41,474 bases of DNA from JALYNX01 sp035292605 (GCA_035292605.1 DATDPT010000074.1:1-41474); one strand, 5' to 3'; shown: positions 15,309-24,129, numbered from the stretch's first letter. Made by a program: numbers and translations. The notes: a model not told the origin generated them from the letters alone.

Positions 15309-16535
15309 TCAAGCCCCGCGAAAGCCCCGCACCACCTCCAGGACGAAGTCGATGTCGGCCTCGGTGTGGTCGGCGTTGACCTGGAACCTGATCCCCTCGT
15401 CCCCTTTCGGCACCACCGGGTAGTTGAGACCGGTGGCCAGGACCCCGTTGCCGAACAGATCGCTCACCAACGCCGAGGTCCTCTCGGTATCCCTCACCAT
15501 CAGCGGAACCACGGGGTGGGGCCCTGGGATGGTTTCGAATCCGAGATCGATCAGACCTTTCTCGAACTTCGAAGTCATCGCGGCCAGATGACCCAGCATC
15601 GCCCTTCCTTCAGCGGAGTCGACCACATCGAGAGCGGCGATCGAGGCGGCGGCCTCCCCCACCGTGATCGGGTTGGAGTAGATGTACATCGGTGCCTTCT
15701 CCCTCAAATAGGAGATCAGGCCGTTGCTTCCGGTCACATACCCGCCGTTGACCCCGAAGCCCTTCCCCAGTGTCCCGATCAGGACGTCCACAGGGCCCGA
15801 CCCGGTCACCTCTTCGGTTCCTCGCCCCGTGGCGCCATAGGCCCCCACCCCGTGGGAGTCATCGACGACCACGACCACGTTCTCCGAAAACCCCTCGTCG
15901 TGGGCGCGAGCCACTTCCTGGAGCACCGCCAGGTCGACGTGGTCGCCCCGCATCGAGAACACCCCATCCGTGACCACGACCGCACGTTGTCCCGAGCCGC
16001 GGGCCTTGCCCAAGGCCTGGTCCAGCTCGTCGAAGTCGAGATGACGATAGACCTCTCGTGCGGCGGGACGAGCCAAACGCAGGGCATTGATGATGCAGTT
16101 GTGGTTCAACTCGTCCGAGAGGACCACGGTCTCCGGAGTGATCAGCGAGGTCAAAACCGAAACCACCGTGGCGTAAGCCGATGAGAAGATCATCGACCTG
16201 TCCCGACTATGGAAACGGGCGAGCCTGGCCTCCAGGTCGACGTGAGGCTGATAGGTCCCGGAGATGAACCTCACTGCGCCCGGACCGGCGCCGAAGTCAC
16301 GCGTTGCGGCTTCTTCGGCGGCGACCACCAGCGGATAGTGGGCAAGCCCTAGATAGCCATTGGAGTTCATGCGAATGAACTCCTGATCCGAGCCGGCAAG
16401 GTGAAACCGGGGACCCCTGTCACCGGCGGCCGGTATCACCTCGGTTATCACCGACTCCGATCCCTTGTCGGTGCCCGCGGCGCGGAGAGACTCGACTTCC
16501 TCGCTGAGCGTGGCATCGAGTCGATCGTGAGGCAT
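15309..16535 (-). CDS. PLP-dependent alpha-oxoamine synthase (KBL/AONS-like)
   Basis: A 408-residue fold-type I PLP enzyme of the alpha-oxoamine synthase family, which joins an amino acid to an acyl-CoA with loss of CoA. Visible are NSNGYLGLAHYP, the GAVRFISGTYQPHVDLEARLA segment, DELNHNCIINALRLA, the cofactor Asp/His in VVVDDSHGVGAYG and the Schiff-base Lys in GTLGKGFGVNGGY. The sequence favours 2-amino-3-ketobutyrate CoA ligase (glycine C-acetyltransferase), as the ISGTYQPHVDLEARLARFH order is typical, but no threonine dehydrogenase or biotin genes are nearby to decide. Divergent from the dehydrogenase at 16574 with 38 bp between starts. Confidence 0.82.
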   Translation of the reverse strand: MPHDRLDATLSEEVESLRAAGTDKGSESVITEVIPAAGDRGPRFHLAGSDQEFIRMNSNGYLGLAHYPLVVAAEEAATRDFGAGPGAVRFISGTYQPHVDLEARLARFHSRDRSMIFSSAYATVVSVLTSLITPETVVLSDELNHNCIINALRLARPAAREVYRHLDFDELDQALGKARGSGQRAVVVTDGVFSMRGDHVDLAVLQEVARAHDEGFSENVVVVVDDSHGVGAYGATGRGTEEVTGSGPVDVLIGTLGKGFGVNGGYVTGSNGLISYLREKAPMYIYSNPITVGEAAASIAALDVVDSAEGRAMLGHLAAMTSKFEKGLIDLGFETIPGPHPVVPLMVRDTERTSALVSDLFGNGVLATGLNYPVVPKGDEGIRFQVNADHTEADIDFVLEVVRGFRGA

Positions 16536-16559
16536 GACTCCCCGGGTTTAGCAGAGTCC

Positions 16560-16565
16560 TATTCT
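16560..16565 (+). promoter_or_regulatory. Candidate -10 box (TATTCT) of the beta-hydroxyacid dehydrogenase gene
   Basis: TATTCT ends 8 nt before the ATG at 16574, with no Shine-Dalgarno sequence between, so transcription may start at or very near the start codon. No clear -35 is visible. Confidence 0.35.
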
Positions 16566-16573
16566 CAACGACC

Positions 16574-17488
16574 ATGACACGTCTCGGATTCATCGGCCTC
16601 GGAATCATGGGTCACGGGATGGCAGCCAATCTGCTCTTTGCCGGGAACCCGCTGACCGTCTGGAATCGCACCCCGGAGAAGGCAGTGGACCTCGTCTGCG
16701 ACGTTGCGCTCAGCCCACAGGACCTCGGCGAGCAGAGCGACGTTGTGATGATCTGCGTCTCCAACACCCCCGATGTCGAGGAAGTCGTGTTCGGCGAGTC
16801 GGGAGTCATCCATGGCCTTCGTGACGGAGCCATCATCGTGGACCACTCGACCGTCTCGCCCAGCGCCACGCGGACCTTCGCAGCCCGGGCCGGGGAGCGA
16901 GGGGTCTCCTGGCTGGACGCCCCGGTGTCAGGCGGATCGGAGGGGGCAGTCGATGGCACCCTGGTGATCATGGTCGGCGGTCCAGCCCCAGCCCTGGAAG
17001 TGGTGAGGCCTTTCCTCGACTCCTACTCCAAGTCGATCGTGCATGCCGGCGAAGCGCCCGGCTCCGGACAGATGGTCAAACTGATGAACCAGGCGCTGGT
17101 GGTGGTGAACCAATTGGCGGTATCGGAGGCTTTGCTCCTGGGTGAGGCGGCGGGCATCGACCTGGACACGGCGATCGCAGCAATCGAAGGTGGCGCCGCG
17201 GGCTCGTGGATGCTCTCCAACCGCGGCCCACAGATGATCGTCCGTGACTGGCGGCCTGGATTCACCATCGATCTCCAACAAAAGGACCTCCGTCTGGTAC
17301 TCGAAGCCGCCGATGAGTTGGGAGTCCCTTTACCGGGGGTGGCCCTGGTGTTCCAGCTCTATCGAGCGCTCCAGACCCGTGGATTGGGACAGGAGGGCAA
17401 CCACGCCCTGGTCAAGGCACTGGAGAAGATGGCCGGGATCGAAATCGGGAATCAGGAAACGCGCGTCAGCCCAAGAGGTCCTGTTTGA
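16574..17488 (+). CDS. NAD(P)-dependent beta-hydroxyacid dehydrogenase (HIBADH family)
   Basis: A 304-residue oxidoreductase of the 3-hydroxyisobutyrate dehydrogenase/tartronate semialdehyde reductase family. The Rossmann motif GFIGLGIMGHGMAANL opens the protein, with WNRTPEKA after the second strand suggesting NADP preference (Arg at the ribose-phosphate position). DAPVSGGSEGAVDGTL is the substrate-binding signature, the catalytic Lys lies in GQMVKLMNQ, and DLQQKDLRLVLEAA is the C-terminal contact helix. Exact substrate unknown. The 3' end overlaps the convergent peroxiredoxin gene by 23 bp. Confidence 0.87.
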   Translation: MTRLGFIGLGIMGHGMAANLLFAGNPLTVWNRTPEKAVDLVCDVALSPQDLGEQSDVVMICVSNTPDVEEVVFGESGVIHGLRDGAIIVDHSTVSPSATRTFAARAGERGVSWLDAPVSGGSEGAVDGTLVIMVGGPAPALEVVRPFLDSYSKSIVHAGEAPGSGQMVKLMNQALVVVNQLAVSEALLLGEAAGIDLDTAIAAIEGGAAGSWMLSNRGPQMIVRDWRPGFTIDLQQKDLRLVLEAADELGVPLPGVALVFQLYRALQTRGLGQEGNHALVKALEKMAGIEIGNQETRVSPRGPV

Positions 17489-17912
17489 CCCGGGCGACGT
17501 GGCCGGTCGCCTTTACGTTCCGATAGGCCTTCTCCAGCGCGCCGTCGGGGCCGATGACGAAGGTGGACCGGATCAAGCCTTGGCTGGTCCTTCCATATGA
17601 CTTCTTCTCGCCCCAAGCCCCCAGCTCGTCAGCAAGGGCATGGTCTTCGTCGGAGAGGAGGTCGAAATTGAGGCCCTCCTTCTCCCGGAACTTGGCATTT
17701 CGTGCCGGGGGATCAGGGCTCACCCCGACGATGTCATAGCCGGCGGCGTTGAACTCTTGATAGCTGTCCCGGAAATCACACGATTCCTCGGTGCAGCCCG
17801 TGGTCATGGCGGCTGGATAGAAGAACATGACGAGGCGGCGACCGGCGAAGTCGTCTGAGGACACCCTCTCCCCATCCTGGTTACGGAGGTTGAAGGTGAC
17901 GTTGTCGGCCAT
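17466..17912 (-). CDS. bcp: Thioredoxin-dependent thiol peroxidase (BCP-type peroxiredoxin)
   Basis: Reduces peroxides in the cytoplasm. The 148-residue product has the thioredoxin fold of the BCP/PrxQ group: VMFFYPAAMTTGCTEESCDFRD with peroxidatic Cys and a second Cys five residues later (the usual PrxQ resolving position), then YDIVGVSPD and FDLLSDEDH. The family's Pro before the active-site Thr is replaced (AAMTTGC), a small deviation. Start at 17910-17912. It is the last gene of the kinase-plsY-UPF0104 run, 23 bp after the UPF0104 stop, and its tail overlaps the convergent dehydrogenase gene. Confidence 0.9.
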   Translation of the reverse strand: MADNVTFNLRNQDGERVSSDDFAGRRLVMFFYPAAMTTGCTEESCDFRDSYQEFNAAGYDIVGVSPDPPARNAKFREKEGLNFDLLSDEDHALADELGAWGEKKSYGRTSQGLIRSTFVIGPDGALEKAYRNVKATGHVARVKQDLLG

Positions 17913-17935
17913 GGACACCGAGGCTAACCGGACGA

Positions 17936-18874
17936 TCAGGTTGACTCTGCGGCCGCCTCTTTGGCCTCGGCGGACTCTAGGAAGGTCGATCCCCCGGCGA
18001 GGAGGCTGAGCCCGGCGGGGAGCCAATAGGACACGAGGCGAAAAACCAGCACCGGGGCCAACGTGGTGGCTGCCGGAAACCCGTAGGCCGTCAGGATGAA
18101 AACGAGGCTTCCCTCGGTGACCAGGAGGCCGCCCGGGGTTCCGGGGAGCCCGCCGGCGAGTTGGGAGGCCCCGAACGCCGCCGCCACCTGGAAGATGCCG
18201 ACATCGATCCCGAAGGCATGCATCACCAACCCCAGGGCGGATGCCTCGAGCACGACCCGGGCCCAAAGGTAGAACTGGGACTCGAGATCGGGGAGATGGT
18301 CGATCATCGAGGCGTCGAGTCGCTTGCGGATGGATTGGGGCAAGAAGCGTGAGAGCGAGCCGAGCTTGCCGGAGCCAAACATCAGCAACAGACCAGCGGC
18401 GAGCACGAAAGGCGCCAGGACAACGAGGCTGACCGAGAGGAACTGAGCACTCTCACGGGGACGGGCGATCAGCAAACCGACGCCGGTCATGATGAGCAAG
18501 GCGGCGTAGTTGAGGAGGACGGTGCGGATGGCGGCACCCGTGGTCGCCTTCTCCTCGTCGCGGACTGTCCAGGCCATGGCAACCGGGGTTATCGCCCCAC
18601 CCGCGGGGATGAGACGAGCCACCCCCGCCCCGACCAGAGCCCCCCGGAATGCACTGACGGCTCGCAGCGACCCACCGGCTTCGTCAACGGATTCCTTGAA
18701 GAGGAGACCGAAGAACCACTTGGCGCTGATCTGGGCCACAGCAGCCGCCACCACCAGGGCCCAGGCCACGGGGCTCATCGGGGGCAATTCGAAATTGTCG
18801 AAGACGAAAACGGCGACGCCGATGTACACGACCGCCGAGATCCCGGCGATGATGGCAACCCGCTTCGGGCTCAC
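17936..18874 (-). CDS. UPF0104/lysylphosphatidylglycerol synthase-like integral membrane protein
   Basis: A 312-residue polytopic membrane protein with about seven or eight helices, belonging to the family that includes the flippase half of MprF and AglD-like proteins. Seen are the family patterns FRGALVGAGVARLIPAGGA and AAFGASQLAGGLPGTPGGLLVTEG, where the Pro/Gly-rich PGTPGG loop followed by Glu is characteristic. There is no soluble aminoacyltransferase domain, so aminoacyl-lipid synthesis is not expected; lipid or lipid-linked substrate handling is the likely role. Its start overlaps the plsY stop by 4 bp, tying it to phospholipid synthesis. Confidence 0.82.
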   Translation of the reverse strand: MSPKRVAIIAGISAVVYIGVAVFVFDNFELPPMSPVAWALVVAAAVAQISAKWFFGLLFKESVDEAGGSLRAVSAFRGALVGAGVARLIPAGGAITPVAMAWTVRDEEKATTGAAIRTVLLNYAALLIMTGVGLLIARPRESAQFLSVSLVVLAPFVLAAGLLLMFGSGKLGSLSRFLPQSIRKRLDASMIDHLPDLESQFYLWARVVLEASALGLVMHAFGIDVGIFQVAAAFGASQLAGGLPGTPGGLLVTEGSLVFILTAYGFPAATTLAPVLVFRLVSYWLPAGLSLLAGGSTFLESAEAKEAAAEST

Positions 18875-19533
18875 GGGGTCAGCGGCTCGTCAACCGTGCG
18901 TGGGAAGTCGTGATCGCCCGGGTCGGAGTCGAAGACGGCCCGTCGCAATGAGGGCCTGACTCCCCTCTCACTCTCGGGGTTGCCCTGGATTCGGCGCGCC
19001 ATGAGCACACCGGAGAGGAAAAGCAGGAACAGGTACTCGGTTGGCGGCCGACCCATCGCGATCGCCACGATCGGGAGCAGGCCCCAACCCAAGAACCCGG
19101 CAACCCCCCCGCCGATCTTCCATCCGGCGACAGCCCATCCGGTGGTCCAGACGAGAAGGACCGGGTCCAATGCGGTGATCGCGCCTACCGAGGTGGCAAG
19201 TCCGCGTCCCGAGCGCCCCCTGATGAAGATCGACCAGTTATGCCCCAGCACCGCCGCCAGCCCGGCCAAGCCTGAGGCGCCCGGCCCCAGACCCATCTCC
19301 TTGGCGATGAGAACCGGGATGAGGCCTTTCAGTCCATCGAGGACTCCTGCTGTCAGTCCCCACGCGATACCAGCAGTCTTGGTGAGATTGCCGGCGCCGA
19401 CGTTGCCGGTGCCGGCAACGCGAAGATCGACCCCTTTGAGACGCCCTAGAACCTGGGCGAACGGGATCGACCCCAAAAAGTAGGCCGCCACCAGGAGGAG
19501 TGGCCAGTACAAGAGCGAAATGGACCCAGGCAT
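18871..19533 (-). CDS. plsY: Glycerol-3-phosphate acyltransferase PlsY
   Basis: Membrane enzyme that acylates glycerol-3-phosphate from acyl-phosphate in the first step of phospholipid synthesis. The three PlsY signatures are visible: AAYFLGSIPFAQVLGRLKGVD followed by GTGNVGAGN, then GHNWSIFIRGRSGRGLATSVG, and the later Gly-rich GGGVAGFLGWG. The 220 residues include a hydrophilic C-terminal tail (about residues 180-220) beyond the usual end. It follows the histidine kinase gene by 13 bp and overlaps the next gene, so these are one transcript. Confidence 0.9.
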   Translation of the reverse strand: MPGSISLLYWPLLLVAAYFLGSIPFAQVLGRLKGVDLRVAGTGNVGAGNLTKTAGIAWGLTAGVLDGLKGLIPVLIAKEMGLGPGASGLAGLAAVLGHNWSIFIRGRSGRGLATSVGAITALDPVLLVWTTGWAVAGWKIGGGVAGFLGWGLLPIVAIAMGRPPTEYLFLLFLSGVLMARRIQGNPESERGVRPSLRRAVFDSDPGDHDFPRTVDEPLTP

Positions 19534-19546
19534 CCGGCGGGAGACA

Positions 19547-21295
19547 CTAGTGGGCTATGGCCTGTTTGAGGCCTCCGCTGTGGTCGCGATCGGCTATCGA
19601 ACCCTCGAATACCGGGATGTCCGCAAGCGGCAGCTCCAATCGGAAAACACTCTCACCCTGGTCACGCCGGTAGGTCAGGGAGCCACCCATGAGCTCGGCC
19701 AGCTGGCGGGCGACCGAGAGACCCAGGCCCACCGAGCCGGTGACACCGGTATGGGCGGACGAGTAGGGCTCGAAAATGCGTTCGCTGTCCACTGGTGACA
19801 CCCCGGCCCCGTCGTCGCGGACCTCCACCCAGGCCCGCCCCCCTTTCTCGCCACCGATGACCCGCCGACTCGATCCCCCATACCGGTTGAGATTCGTCAG
19901 CAGGTTGCGCAGGATCTGGCGGACTCGTGCCGGATCAGCCGACACGATGGGTAAGGACTCCGGGAGGGGCTGCAGGCCGACATCGACGCTCTCCAAAGCT
20001 GCCTTGACCTCGGCGAGGAGATCGACCCGAACCAACTCCACCGAGACGGTTCCGATCTCGGCGCGGGCCGCAACCAACAGGTCCTCGACGATGAAGGTCA
20101 TCTCCCTCGACTGGTCGAGGATGAGTTGCATCAACTCATCCTTCTCTTTCTGGCTCATCTCACCACCGGTCATCTCCGCGCTGAGGCCGACAACAGCGGT
20201 GAGTGGGGTCCGCAACTCGTGGCTGATGGAAGCGATGAAGGCGTCCTTGGCCCTTATCAGATCGGCGAGGGCTTCTTCTCGTGCCCGAAGGTGGGAGATA
20301 TCGGCAAGGGCCACCATCACCGAGTCCGGGTTGGCCCCCGAGGTGTTGTCGACGCAGCGCGCCTGAAGCCACACCGGCCTGCCTCGGAAGGTATGGGTGA
20401 AGAACTCATGCTCGAAGATCTCACGACCTTGATAGAGAGCGACGAGGGCGTCGACAAAAGAGTCCATATTGCTTCGGTTGACCGAAGAGGCCTCACGACG
20501 TCCGAGGAGGTCCTCAGGCCCGTTTGCCTCGAGGAGGTCGAGGGCTGCCTGGTTGACCCTGACGATCTGGGCCCGACTGACCGCGTTGCGCACGACTTCG
20601 GGATAGGAGACCAGAAACTGGCGGATTCGCTCCGGGCGCCCGGCGTACTCGGATCGAACGTATGCCGCAGCCTCGGACCAGTCCTCCTCGAGGACCGCGG
20701 TCGGTGATCGGTCGAACAAGATCCTGAAACGCTCGCTATGCGCGGTCGCGGCATTGCGAACAGTGGTGAAAGCAACCGATGTCACCGCGAAGCTCAGCCC
20801 CATCACCAGACCCAAGGCGAGTGCCGCTCTCAGATCGTCCGTCCACAGCTGAGGAGTGACGATCAGGAGCAGACCCACTCCCAGCATCACCGAGAGCTGG
20901 TTCTGGATGACGAAAAGCATCCCGACCGAGCTGATCGCGATCAGGGCCAGAGCGGATGGGAGCAGGGTCTCGTCGATACCCACCAGGGCATTGGTCGCAA
21001 CCAGGACGATTGCAGAAACGAGAAGCGCTACCGACCCGTCCTCGCGGTGGAGCATGATCTGTGCGGTCATGAAGCCGGCGGCGATCATGGGGCCGACCGA
21101 CTGGATGAAGAGGCCATCGTTGGCGGTGGCAAACCCCGCCAGCAGAAAAACCGCGGCGCTGAACCAGGCCGCCGCCGCACCCACCCGGACCACACGACGG
21201 TGCACACGCGCCACGTCGGTCTGGGCGGCACGAAGGGTGCCGGAGTTCACTGTGACCATGAGGAGCTTTTCGGCGGATAGCCGCCCTCTGCACAC
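19547..21295 (-). CDS. Membrane PAS-domain sensor histidine kinase
   Basis: A 582-residue sensor. Residues about 39-176 form an integral membrane sensor with five or six helices; about 186-335 form a PAS domain (FRILFDRSPTAVLEED, ending in MVALADISHLRAREEAL); the HisKA helix has the phosphoacceptor His359 in SISHELRTPLTAVVG; the ATPase domain has the N-box around N464 and N468, the G1 box DDGAGV and the G2 box GSVGLGLSVARQL. It should be an active kinase. No response regulator is near. A later ATG at 21257-21259 is an alternative start. It heads an operon with plsY, UPF0104 and bcp, which suggests a membrane or redox signal. Confidence 0.9.
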   Translation of the reverse strand: MCRGRLSAEKLLMVTVNSGTLRAAQTDVARVHRRVVRVGAAAAWFSAAVFLLAGFATANDGLFIQSVGPMIAAGFMTAQIMLHREDGSVALLVSAIVLVATNALVGIDETLLPSALALIAISSVGMLFVIQNQLSVMLGVGLLLIVTPQLWTDDLRAALALGLVMGLSFAVTSVAFTTVRNAATAHSERFRILFDRSPTAVLEEDWSEAAAYVRSEYAGRPERIRQFLVSYPEVVRNAVSRAQIVRVNQAALDLLEANGPEDLLGRREASSVNRSNMDSFVDALVALYQGREIFEHEFFTHTFRGRPVWLQARCVDNTSGANPDSVMVALADISHLRAREEALADLIRAKDAFIASISHELRTPLTAVVGLSAEMTGGEMSQKEKDELMQLILDQSREMTFIVEDLLVAARAEIGTVSVELVRVDLLAEVKAALESVDVGLQPLPESLPIVSADPARVRQILRNLLTNLNRYGGSSRRVIGGEKGGRAWVEVRDDGAGVSPVDSERIFEPYSSAHTGVTGSVGLGLSVARQLAELMGGSLTYRRDQGESVFRLELPLADIPVFEGSIADRDHSGGLKQAIAH

Positions 21296-21385
21296 CGGCC
21301 TATCGACCTATCCAGACGGGAGCTGCCCTCTCCCTCTCGACAGTTGATATGGTCCTTTTCCGAGATCGGAGACGGAGGGCCCCGC

Positions 21386-22945
21386 ATGGCACTGAAGGTC
21401 ACCTATGCGACGATGTCGGCGGACAACGAGGACTTGAACGTCTCGTTCGAGGAGGCGGTGGGGACCGCACCGAGTCGATTGGGCGCTACCCATCCCCTGA
21501 TCATCAACGGGGAACGGCGCGCCACAGAGGCCACCGCCGAGGAATTCTCTCCGATCGATTCCGAGATTCTGATCGGGCGCTATTCCCTCGCCACCAACGA
21601 CGACATCGACGATGCGATGGCCGCCGCCAGAGCCTTCGCCTCCGAATGGGAGGCTTGGGGCTGGGAGAGGCGGCGCGACCTCATGCTGAGGGCCGCAGAC
21701 ATCATGGAGGAAAGGGCCTTCGAGATGGCCGCCGACATGGCCTTCGAGATCGGCAAGAACCGCCTCGAGGCGCTGGGAGATATTGCGGAGACTGTCGAGT
21801 TCTTCCGCTACTACGCCCGTCAGATCACCGAGCACCACGGCTTCGTCACGTCTTTGGCCTCCTTGAGCCCCCAAGAGACGAACACCTCTGTCCTTCGTCC
21901 TTGGGGGGTGTGGGTTGTGATCTCACCCTTCAATTTCCCGATGGCCCTGGCCGCCGGCCCCTCAATCGGCGCCCTGATCACGGGCAACACCGTGGTGGTC
22001 AAGCCCTCGAGACAAGGTGCCCTCATGACACTCGAGTTCCATTCGGTGATGGAGGAGGCAGGTCTTCCCCCGGGCGCATTGCACGTGGTCACCGGGGACT
22101 CCAAGGCCGGGGATTACCTGGCCCATCATCCCGATGTGGACGGGCTCACCTTCACCGGTTCCTATCCGGTGGGGATGCACCTCTACAGAACCGTCAACGA
22201 GAAGCGCCCCAAGCCGGTGATCTGTGAGATGGGCGGTAAGAACCCGGTCGTGGTCACCGCTACCGCCGACCTCGACAAGGCTGCCACCGGCGTGATGCGT
22301 AGTGCGTTCGGTCTCAGCGGTCAAAAATGCTCAGCGGCCTCCAGGGTCTATGTGGAGCGATCGGTCTACGACGACTTTGTCGCCATACTCGTGGAGAAGA
22401 CCGAGCAGTTGGCCGTCGGGAACCCGTTGCAACGCGACGTGTACATGGGCCCGGTCATCGACCAGGGCGTGGTGGACAAGTTCCGCCGTGCTGTGGCCGA
22501 GGTCGAATCGTCGGGAGGCAATGTCCTGGCCGGGGGAGAGGTGATCGAAGACGATGGTCTCGACCGGGGCAACTTCGTGCAGCCGACCGTCGCCACCGCC
22601 CCCTTCGATTCATGGATCTGGAAAGAAGAGCTCTTCATGCCGTTCCTGGCGATCGGGCCGGTGGATTCTCTTGCCGAGGGCCTGGAGCGGTCCAACGACA
22701 CCGAGTTCGGCCTCACCGCCGGTCTGTTCGCCACCGATGAAGACGAGATCGAGCGTTGGTTCCAGGGAATCCAAGCCGGTGTTACCTATGTCAACCGTGA
22801 AGCGGGAGCCACAACCGGCGCCTGGCCCGACATCCAGTCGTTCGGGGGTTGGAAGGGATCGGGGACCTCGGGGACCGGTGGTGGCGGTCCCTGGTACCTA
22901 CGTCAGTACCTGCGGGAGCAGTCGCGGACACAAGTCCGTTCGTAG
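21386..22945 (+). CDS. Aldehyde dehydrogenase, likely L-glutamate gamma-semialdehyde (P5C) dehydrogenase
   Basis: A 519-residue NAD-dependent aldehyde dehydrogenase, starting at the ATG after GGAGGG. Visible are the cofactor region GNTVVVKPSRQGALM, the TFTGSYPVGMHLY loop, the general-base Glu in VICEMGGKNPVVV and the catalytic Cys in LSGQKCSAASRVYVE. The GQKCSA motif, the length and the GGPWYLRQYLREQSR tail favour the RocA/PutA P5C dehydrogenase group, which makes glutamate during proline or arginine breakdown. No proline dehydrogenase gene lies beside it, so substrate remains inferred. Divergent from the histidine kinase and convergent with the PriA-VOC gene. Confidence 0.84.
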   Translation: MALKVTYATMSADNEDLNVSFEEAVGTAPSRLGATHPLIINGERRATEATAEEFSPIDSEILIGRYSLATNDDIDDAMAAARAFASEWEAWGWERRRDLMLRAADIMEERAFEMAADMAFEIGKNRLEALGDIAETVEFFRYYARQITEHHGFVTSLASLSPQETNTSVLRPWGVWVVISPFNFPMALAAGPSIGALITGNTVVVKPSRQGALMTLEFHSVMEEAGLPPGALHVVTGDSKAGDYLAHHPDVDGLTFTGSYPVGMHLYRTVNEKRPKPVICEMGGKNPVVVTATADLDKAATGVMRSAFGLSGQKCSAASRVYVERSVYDDFVAILVEKTEQLAVGNPLQRDVYMGPVIDQGVVDKFRRAVAEVESSGGNVLAGGEVIEDDGLDRGNFVQPTVATAPFDSWIWKEELFMPFLAIGPVDSLAEGLERSNDTEFGLTAGLFATDEDEIERWFQGIQAGVTYVNREAGATTGAWPDIQSFGGWKGSGTSGTGGGGPWYLRQYLREQSRTQVRS

Positions 22946-22962
22946 AAAGAGCAGAGGGCCGA

Positions 22963-24039
22963 TCAGACCGCCCGCTCGAACCGAATGGTGCGGCCGTCCG
23001 GGTCCTCAACCTCGATGAAGTGGTCGGTAGCCCTGAGATCGAGACCGACACTCTCGAGATGATCACCCCATCGCGGTAGGTCCTCGACGACGAAGGTGAG
23101 AAGCCTGGGATCGATCTCGGCACCCTCCACCAACTCCATGTGTTGGCCGCGTGACGGCTCCAGAATGGCCCCAGCCACCCCGGCGGGCGACCGCTGATGT
23201 GAGAACCCGAGTTTTTCCTCGTAGAACGACAGGGACTCGGGCAAGGACTTGACTCCGATCCGGATCCGCGTCGCTTCGATGCCCCCGGGGGCCCGCAATG
23301 GGCCGACCCCGGCGATCACCGACTTTGCCTCCTCCAGGGTGAACCGGCCCGCGGTCACTTCGCGCCCCACGATCACCCCCTCGAGGTGCCGGCCGGCGGC
23401 CTGGAGACGAACCAGCGTCCGGAGGTCCTCGAGGTCCCTCACCCCGCCGGCCGCGATCACCGGCTGCTCCACGGTGGCCAGGGCCTCGGCCATGATCTGC
23501 AAGTTGGGCGGGTCCTCGAGGGCGTTGCGACCGGCCTCGGATACCAGAAACGCCACCACTCCGGCCGACGACATCTCGATCAGGACCTCCTCGAGATAGC
23601 GCCCGCTGTTCTGGGTCCATCCCTTGGTGACAATCTCCTCGTCTTTGTGCACGTCGACCGAGACCGCGATCTTGTCTGGGTTGTCCCGGCACAGATCCCA
23701 GACCATGTTCTGGTTCTCGATGGCCGCCGTGCCCATGACGATGCGCCAGGCGCCGTTCTCGATGAGCCGGGCCGCCTCACCCTCGGAGCGGACTCCCCCG
23801 GCCACCTGCACCGGGACCGTGACCTCCCGCATCATCCGATCGATGAGATCACGGTTGCGGTAGTCGCCGTAGGCGGCGGCGTCGAGATCGACGATGTGAA
23901 GGATCTCCGCCCCCTGCTCCACCCAACTCTTGGCGCGCGCGATCGGGTCGTTGTCGAGCGCGATCGCATCGTCGAGACGCCCTCGCGGGAGGCGCACCGA
24001 CAACCCGCCCAGGATGTTGATGCGGGCGTACAGATCCAT
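22963..24039 (-). CDS. PriA/HisA-like barrel fused to a VOC (glyoxalase-like) domain
   Basis: A 358-residue fusion. Residues about 1-245 are a full HisA/PriA beta/alpha barrel: the ribose-phosphate loops AGGVRSEGEA and AGGVRDLEDL, HIVDLDAAAYG, IVMGTAAIE, VDVHKDEEIVTKGW and GVIVGREVTAGRFT are all kept. Residues about 257-358 are a VOC domain (IRIGVKSLPESLSFYEEKLGF ... HFIEVEDPDGRTIRFE). The two catalytic aspartates of PriA appear as Asn: Asn8 (RINILGG instead of the AID/AVD motif) and Asn172 (SEAGRNA instead of TxIxxDG). Asp129 is retained. It is not beside his or trp genes. HisA isomerase activity is therefore doubtful and the function is unknown. Confidence 0.8.
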   Translation of the reverse strand: MDLYARINILGGLSVRLPRGRLDDAIALDNDPIARAKSWVEQGAEILHIVDLDAAAYGDYRNRDLIDRMMREVTVPVQVAGGVRSEGEAARLIENGAWRIVMGTAAIENQNMVWDLCRDNPDKIAVSVDVHKDEEIVTKGWTQNSGRYLEEVLIEMSSAGVVAFLVSEAGRNALEDPPNLQIMAEALATVEQPVIAAGGVRDLEDLRTLVRLQAAGRHLEGVIVGREVTAGRFTLEEAKSVIAGVGPLRAPGGIEATRIRIGVKSLPESLSFYEEKLGFSHQRSPAGVAGAILEPSRGQHMELVEGAEIDPRLLTFVVEDLPRWGDHLESVGLDLRATDHFIEVEDPDGRTIRFERAV

Positions 24040-24089
24040 CCCGGCAAGCTAGCGATCCAGGATGTCCGGTGGAACCGCTTACCTGAGGT

Positions 24090-24115
24090 ACGTAGCGCCA
24101 TATATGGCGCTACGT
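24090..24115. repeat. 26-bp perfect palindrome
   Basis: A perfect, spacer-less palindrome with left arm ACGTAGCGCCATA lies in the 90-bp gap between the LigD-polymerase fusion stop and the PriA-VOC start, both on the minus strand. It could be a hairpin in the mRNA or an operator for the PriA-VOC gene. It has no T-tract and its centre is AT-rich, unlike a terminator. Confidence 0.7.
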
Positions 24116-24129
24116 GCGCAGAGAACGGC

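Noticed and set aside
13609..15312. 567-codon antisense frame over the biotin carboxylase gene
   Set aside because: High-GC shadow; its product has no recognisable domain while the sense strand has a complete enzyme.
17936..18874. MprF-type lysyl-phosphatidylglycerol synthase
   Set aside because: Only the membrane half is present; the soluble aminoacyltransferase domain is missing, so the synthase name is not justified.
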